Made by a program: the position numbers and the translations under genes
Notes under the pieces: generated by a model
What the model was told of the DNA's origin: nothing
The model's database searches: none
What the model saw: the letters and a program-made list of their open reading frames with translations, nothing else
Assembly: GCF_019578655.1 (NCBI RefSeq)
Contig: NC_063256.1
Location: 16,068,916 to 16,132,915 of the forward strand
DNA length: 64,000 bases
Source: Ricinus communis
Lineage: Eukaryota > Streptophyta > Magnoliopsida > Malpighiales > Euphorbiaceae
Direction of reading: 5' to 3'
Shown: positions 59,551 through 64,000 of the stretch, in pieces
Numbering within the stretch: the first letter of the stretch is position 1
Layout: the number at the start of each line of letters is the position of its first letter

Positions 59551-61074
59551 CATCAATTATGTAGTCTTGATCATATCAGTACGGAGAAGAGACCCCGAAC
59601 CAGAGAGTTGCACAAATTGTGCGACCAAGGGTTACAGATGGAGGTATTGGAATCGGGAGCATTGTTAGCAAATTTTAGGGTTAGGTCTATACTTGTTGAC
59701 ATTATCAAGTTAACTTAGAATCAGGACTCATAGTTACGGAAAATCTTGAAAGAAGTATAGCAGGGTCGAGCTAATGATTTTGTTATAAATGATGATGGTA
59801 CTCTTAGGATGGGCACTAAGCTGTATGTTTCCGATATGGATAATCTTAGGAAGGAGATTTTAGAAGAGGCTCACCATAAAGCTTACAGCGTGCATCCGGG
59901 CTCTATCAAGATGTATCACGATTTAAAATGCAGTTATTAGTGGAATGGAATGAAAGGAGATGTGGTAGAGTTTGTCTCCAAGTGCCTGACGTGTCAGTAG
60001 GTTAAATTGGAGCTTCTGAAGCTGTTAGGGTTATTGCAACTGCTTTCCATACCATAGTGGAAATGGGAAAGGATTACTATGGATTTTATTTTGGGTTTAC
60101 CCAAGACTTCGTATAGTTATGATTCCATTTGGGTAATTGTGGACCGATTGACTAAGTCAGCGCACTTCCTGCTTGTGAAGACTAATTATTCAGTGGCTAA
60201 GTATGCAAGAGTGTATCTAAAGAGAATTGTCAGTCTATAGTATCTGACAGAGGACCACAATTCAGTTCGAGGTTTTTGAGAAAACTATAAGAAGAGCTTA
60301 GTACCAGATTGGACTTCAGCACAACCTTTTACCCCTAGACTGATGGGCAATCAGAGAGGACAATTTAGACCTTAGAGGATATGCTTCGGATGTGCGTGAT
60401 AGATTTTGGTGGTCAGTAGGATTGGTACCTACCATTGATTGAATTCGCATATAAAAATAGCTACCACGCAAGCATCGAGATGGCCCTTTTTGAGGCATTG
60501 TACGATCGAAAGTGCAGATATGCTATGTGTTGGGAAGAGGTTGGCGAACGGAAGTTAGCAGGGTTAGACTTGGCTCAAATCACTTCAGAAAATATTCCTA
60601 TTATCCACGAGCAGCTAAAGATAGCTTTCAATAGGCTGAAGAGTTCTGCATTGGGGAGTATGTGTTCTTGAAGGTGTCCCCCTATGCGCAGTGTTGATGC
60701 AGTTTGGCAACAAAGGCAAATTAGCCCCTTATTATGTAGGACCTTTTGAGATTATAGACAAGATTGGAGAGGTAGCATACAAGTTGGACTTGCTACCAAA
60801 TTTCTCGCATGTACATCCAGTATTTCATATATCCATGTTGAGAAAGTACATTTCGGACCCTTCGCATGTGTTGCAGCCTTAATATGTGGAAGTAAGTGAC
60901 GATTTGGCTTACGAGGAGCAGCTGGTTATAATCATGGATACTCAAGTTCGCTAACTGTGCTCTAAGCTTATACTAATGGTTAATGTGTTGTGGCGGAACC
61001 ATTCGTTAGAGGAATGCACCTGGGAAGCCGAGCGGAAAATGAGGAGCCTTTACCCTCATTTGTTTCAATCTTGA
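59550..61074 (+). pseudogene. Tekay/Del-type RNase H end, integrase and chromodomain, 5'-truncated
   Basis: Starts in the RNase H tail (TEKR, RELHKLCDQGLQMEVLESGA) and passes to the integrase zinc domain: EAHHKAYSVHPGS, later SKCLTCQ at about 59978-59995. The core follows with ITMDFILGLPKT (first Asp), VDRLTKSAHF, SDRGPQF (second Asp, shifted frame) and LIEFAYKNSYHASIEMALFEALY (Glu; open 60435-60671). The C-terminus GPFEIIDKIGEVAYKLDL, HPVFHISMLRK, a TAA at 60880-60882, then the chromodomain-like end VLWRNHSLEECTWEAE, YPHLF. Frameshifts and numerous stops disable it. gag, protease and reverse transcriptase are missing. Confidence 0.85.
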
Positions 61075-61117
61075 GTTAAACCTTGCTTCTTTTTAAATTC
61101 GAGGATGAATTTTTTTC

Positions 61118-61132
61118 GTAAGAGGGATAGAA
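61118..61132 (+). other. Polypurine tract of the right Tekay-type element
   Basis: GTAAGAGGGATAGAA stands directly before the LTR start TGTAATACCC, preceded by TTCGAGGATGAA. The run is less pure than in the left element. Confidence 0.78.
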
Positions 61133-63440
61133 TGTAATACCCTAATAATAATAAAAAATTAAATAAAATAATATTAAATAAATTAATTAAAAAAATAGAA
61201 ATTTTTTTCTTTTTCTTCCCCTTTTCTTCTTCTTCTTCTCCTCCTTCTTCTTCCTTCCTCTTTTCCCCTGTTGCTTCCCTCTTTCCGCTGCCTGCACCTT
61301 CCAACTGCCGACGTCACTCCTTCCTCCCTTCCTCTCCTTCACCGCGCTGCTCTCCTTCCTTCATTCTCCCCCCTAGCTGCCAACGTTTGCCGAAGGAAGC
61401 TGCCACTGATGAACCAGCCACTTGCCGTCGTCCTTTCGCTAAGCTGATGCTGGAAACGAGCTCCTCGCCATCGAAAACCCCCGAGCTGAGCTTCCCCTGC
61501 CATGTTTCATTATCGGCAGCCTCAATAAAGCCTCACAGGAGCATCGCCTTTCCGGCCTCGATCCAATAGCTTCTGGTGAGTTTCCATCCAAAGCATTTGC
61601 ATTTCTGGATTCTAGCAACTCAAGCTTCACGTAGGCACTTTCAGATTTAAAATCCGACACCGTTGGCAGTACCGGCTTTTGGACCCTAGTGTTTTCCGGA
61701 CACACAGGATTTTAGATTTTCGGCTTGGTATAATTTTGTTTGGACCTTAAAAATTATTTTATAATTGTAGAAAATATTGTTGCTATTAATTATCAATTAT
61801 AAATAATTTAATTTAATTAGATTTAATTAATTATGACTTAGATATGAATATTACAAATTAATTAGTATGATTAATTATTGTTCTGTTTTGTGGTAGATGT
61901 GGTTGTGTTTGATTAGTTTAAATACCAGAAAATTTGTGTGGGTTGGTTGTCAAAATAAATATTATTGTTGGACCGTCTGTAATTATTTTGTGATTTGTGG
62001 TGTGTTGCAGAGTCGAGAAAAAATAATGCAGTTTGGTGGCCGGAATCCGTTAATTAATTACGAAATATTTGAAGTGTTTCTAGCAGGTTTTGGATCTGTT
62101 ATATGGGGGGTAAACATCCATATTCTAGAGGAGGTTTTGCCGAATTTTTGATAGAATTTCTGAGTCTAAATCTCATAGGCATTCTAATCTAGGAGTCTAG
62201 GCCTAGGAGAAATTAAAAATATCTTATTAACTGAGTATTTTCGTGGATAGATAATACGTCCATCCAGCTAGGTGGAGCAGAGCGCGGCAGAACCGTGAGT
62301 TAAAGTCATATAATCGACTGCTTTTTTGTCATGTCTAAATTAAACGCATTGTTAATTGATCAATAATTATTATTATTATTAGCATTAGTAATATAAATTC
62401 TATTTTCGTTATTATCGATATCATAATTAATATTATTACCATTATTGTTGCTATCATATTTACTGTTATTTTAATATTATTATTAATTTTCATGTTTGCT
62501 ATACTCGAGGCTATTAAACTTTAATTCTTAATATGTCATTGAATAATTTATGTTTGCTTATGATTATACTATTTATAATTATTATTAATGCTGCGATTGT
62601 AACATCAAGATGAGGCGACAATACAACATGCTACCTGATTGGTTTCATCAGGACCGCGTGCGCACTGGTATTAATCAGAGACATATAGTAAAAGGTTATG
62701 TTTGGATTTTGCTCTGCTTGAGTATAATTCTCTAGCCAGTGAAAATTTGACTGCCGGAGGAAGGTCCCTAGTCGAGCATTACTCTCTAGGCGCCAGTTGA
62801 ATTGGGAATTAAGTATCCATGCTGGATTTAAGGATCCTGGTTGAGCTTCACTCTCTAGGCACTAGACTTACTAGAATAAGAGAGCAGAAAGGCTACTAGT
62901 ATTGGGGTTAGGGTTCTGCTGAGGCCCTCGTCCCATAAGTATTTAAATTGTATTTTTACTAAATTATGGCATGATACATGTTTTAATATAATATGATATG
63001 TTATTCTGATTTAATAAATATTTTATTGAGGAGACTGTAATTGTTATAGGATTATATGATTTTAGCTCACTCTCGAGGCTGACAGTCTCAATTTTAAATT
63101 TTTTAGGTGACAGTTAGGTTCTCTGTCGTCTTTCATTTGACAACTCGACTTCCTTCTTCTACAGGCCTATTGTAATTAATTCTTACTTTTTTATTTTAAA
63201 TTATTTAAAATTCTAGATTCTTCACAGTAGTGTACCTGGCATATTGTGTTTAATTTTGGTTTGTAACAAATTATGGAATGTTTGTTAGCATCCAGTTTGT
63301 GAATGACATGTTGTGTTGATTTAATAGTATTTTTAATTATGTATATTTGAATTATCAATTAATCAGGCTTACTATGGATTTGCCCTTAAGCCTACCCATA
63401 CCCTAGTGTCGGTCACATGCCCACAGATCGGGTCGTGACA
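61133..63440 (+). mobile_element. 3' LTR of the right Tekay-type element
   Basis: 2,308 bp from TGTAATACCC to GGGTCGTGACA. It has the same plan as 323-2550: AT-rich start, pyrimidine tract (61203-61390), then a less AT-rich block, GGGGGGTAAACATCC near 62104, a short minisatellite, GCTGACAGTCTCA near 63080 and the conserved end. The base after it is unrelated to the satellite array, so this copy did not insert into the array. Confidence 0.88.
62700..62880 (+). repeat. Three-copy LTR minisatellite
   Basis: Degraded units near 62711, 62771 and 62841 with GAGCATTACTCTCTAGGCGCC-like cores; the family's lowest unit number in this window. Confidence 0.65.
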
Positions 63441-64000
63441 CTAACTCTATGAATTAATGTCAAACATTAGTCCTTAATGTAGTAGTCTCATAAAAAATGA
63501 GATATAATTACATATTCCATAAGAGATATCCATTTATTAAAAATATGTTGTATCCTAATACATACCATATATTGTGTATATGATTAGCTTAAGATTTTGC
63601 ATCTTATGCTAAACACTTTCAAGCTTTATTCTATTTTAATGTTAGTTATTTATCTCTATTAAGATCTTCCAGTGCTTCTTTCATAAAACTCTTTATTTTT
63701 GAAAGACAACATATCCCAAATATGCACTTTTGTTTCAAGAGTATGATAGTTGATATCCTAAAACCCTTTTGGATATCTTACAAACTCACATTTATTAGAT
63801 CAAGTCTTTCAGCTTTGTATAATTATGTATGTTTCTCTTAAACATCACATACTAGTCCATATCCTATATAAATTTTATTATGATCATTTAACATAAAAGG
63901 AACTTATTGGAGTTAATGGTTATAAGGATATATAACCAATGAGAAGGCTTGCAACACTCTTTATTGATCTAACTATGTCTCACAAAGTTAGGTTTCATTA
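63441..64000. other. Unassigned AT-rich sequence at the right edge
   Basis: 560 bp without a recognisable gene, LTR end or array unit. It may be part of another repeat, but nothing in the window matches it. Confidence 0.35.

Overview
The window looks like plant nuclear DNA, most likely a eudicot, from gene-poor heterochromatin such as a pericentromere. No host protein-coding gene, rRNA or tRNA gene could be supported. Nearly everything is either a large AT-rich tandem array or nested, decayed LTR retrotransposons of plant Ty3/gypsy lineages. The species cannot be named from the sequence alone.

Layout. 1-2550: the 3' end of a Tekay/Del-type chromovirus on + (integrase C-terminus, chromodomain, polypurine tract, 2.2-kb LTR). 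2551-21210 and 29806-44716: one tandem array of about 33.6 kb. Its basic unit is 39 bp (two unit types are 38 bp). Ten or eleven distinguishable unit types, called A to K here, recur in fixed order and form a higher-order repeat of about 388 or 427 bp. Blocks of about 1.3 to 2.5 kb are duplicated again on top of that. 21211-29805: a Tekay-type element on the minus strand inserted into the array. The array resumes in register on the far side, and the 5-bp flanks are ATAAC and ACAAC. Its coding region is mostly deleted, and its 5' LTR carries a 1.84-kb piece of a Tat-lineage element in place of about 82 bp of LTR.

44717-63440 is a mosaic of retroelement wreckage: a CRM-like integrase end with its LTR (minus, 45266-46790); a truncated LTR (46762-47622); a long Tat-lineage pol pseudogene (+, 47630-51220) with its 3' LTR region (51221-51985, resuming at 55000); a compact 3.0-kb CRM-like element (minus, 51986-54999) with both LTRs, primer binding site and polypurine tract but only a protease region inside; an inverted, longer copy of the truncated LTR (55640-57420); a CRM-like 5' LTR with gag (+, 57430-59550); and a 5'-truncated Tekay copy fused to that gag (+, 59550-63440). 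The last 560 bp are unassigned.

How the parts relate. The array is older than the Tekay insertions and was invaded at least once, probably twice: the left block also starts exactly at an LTR end. All the pol regions carry stops and frameshifts, so no autonomous element remains. The array reads as repeating 13-residue peptides on the minus strand only because 39 is a multiple of three; I see no sign that it is a gene. The most distinctive and possibly undescribed item is the array: a higher-order-organised 39-bp satellite whose units carry a small CCCC/GGGG inverted repeat.
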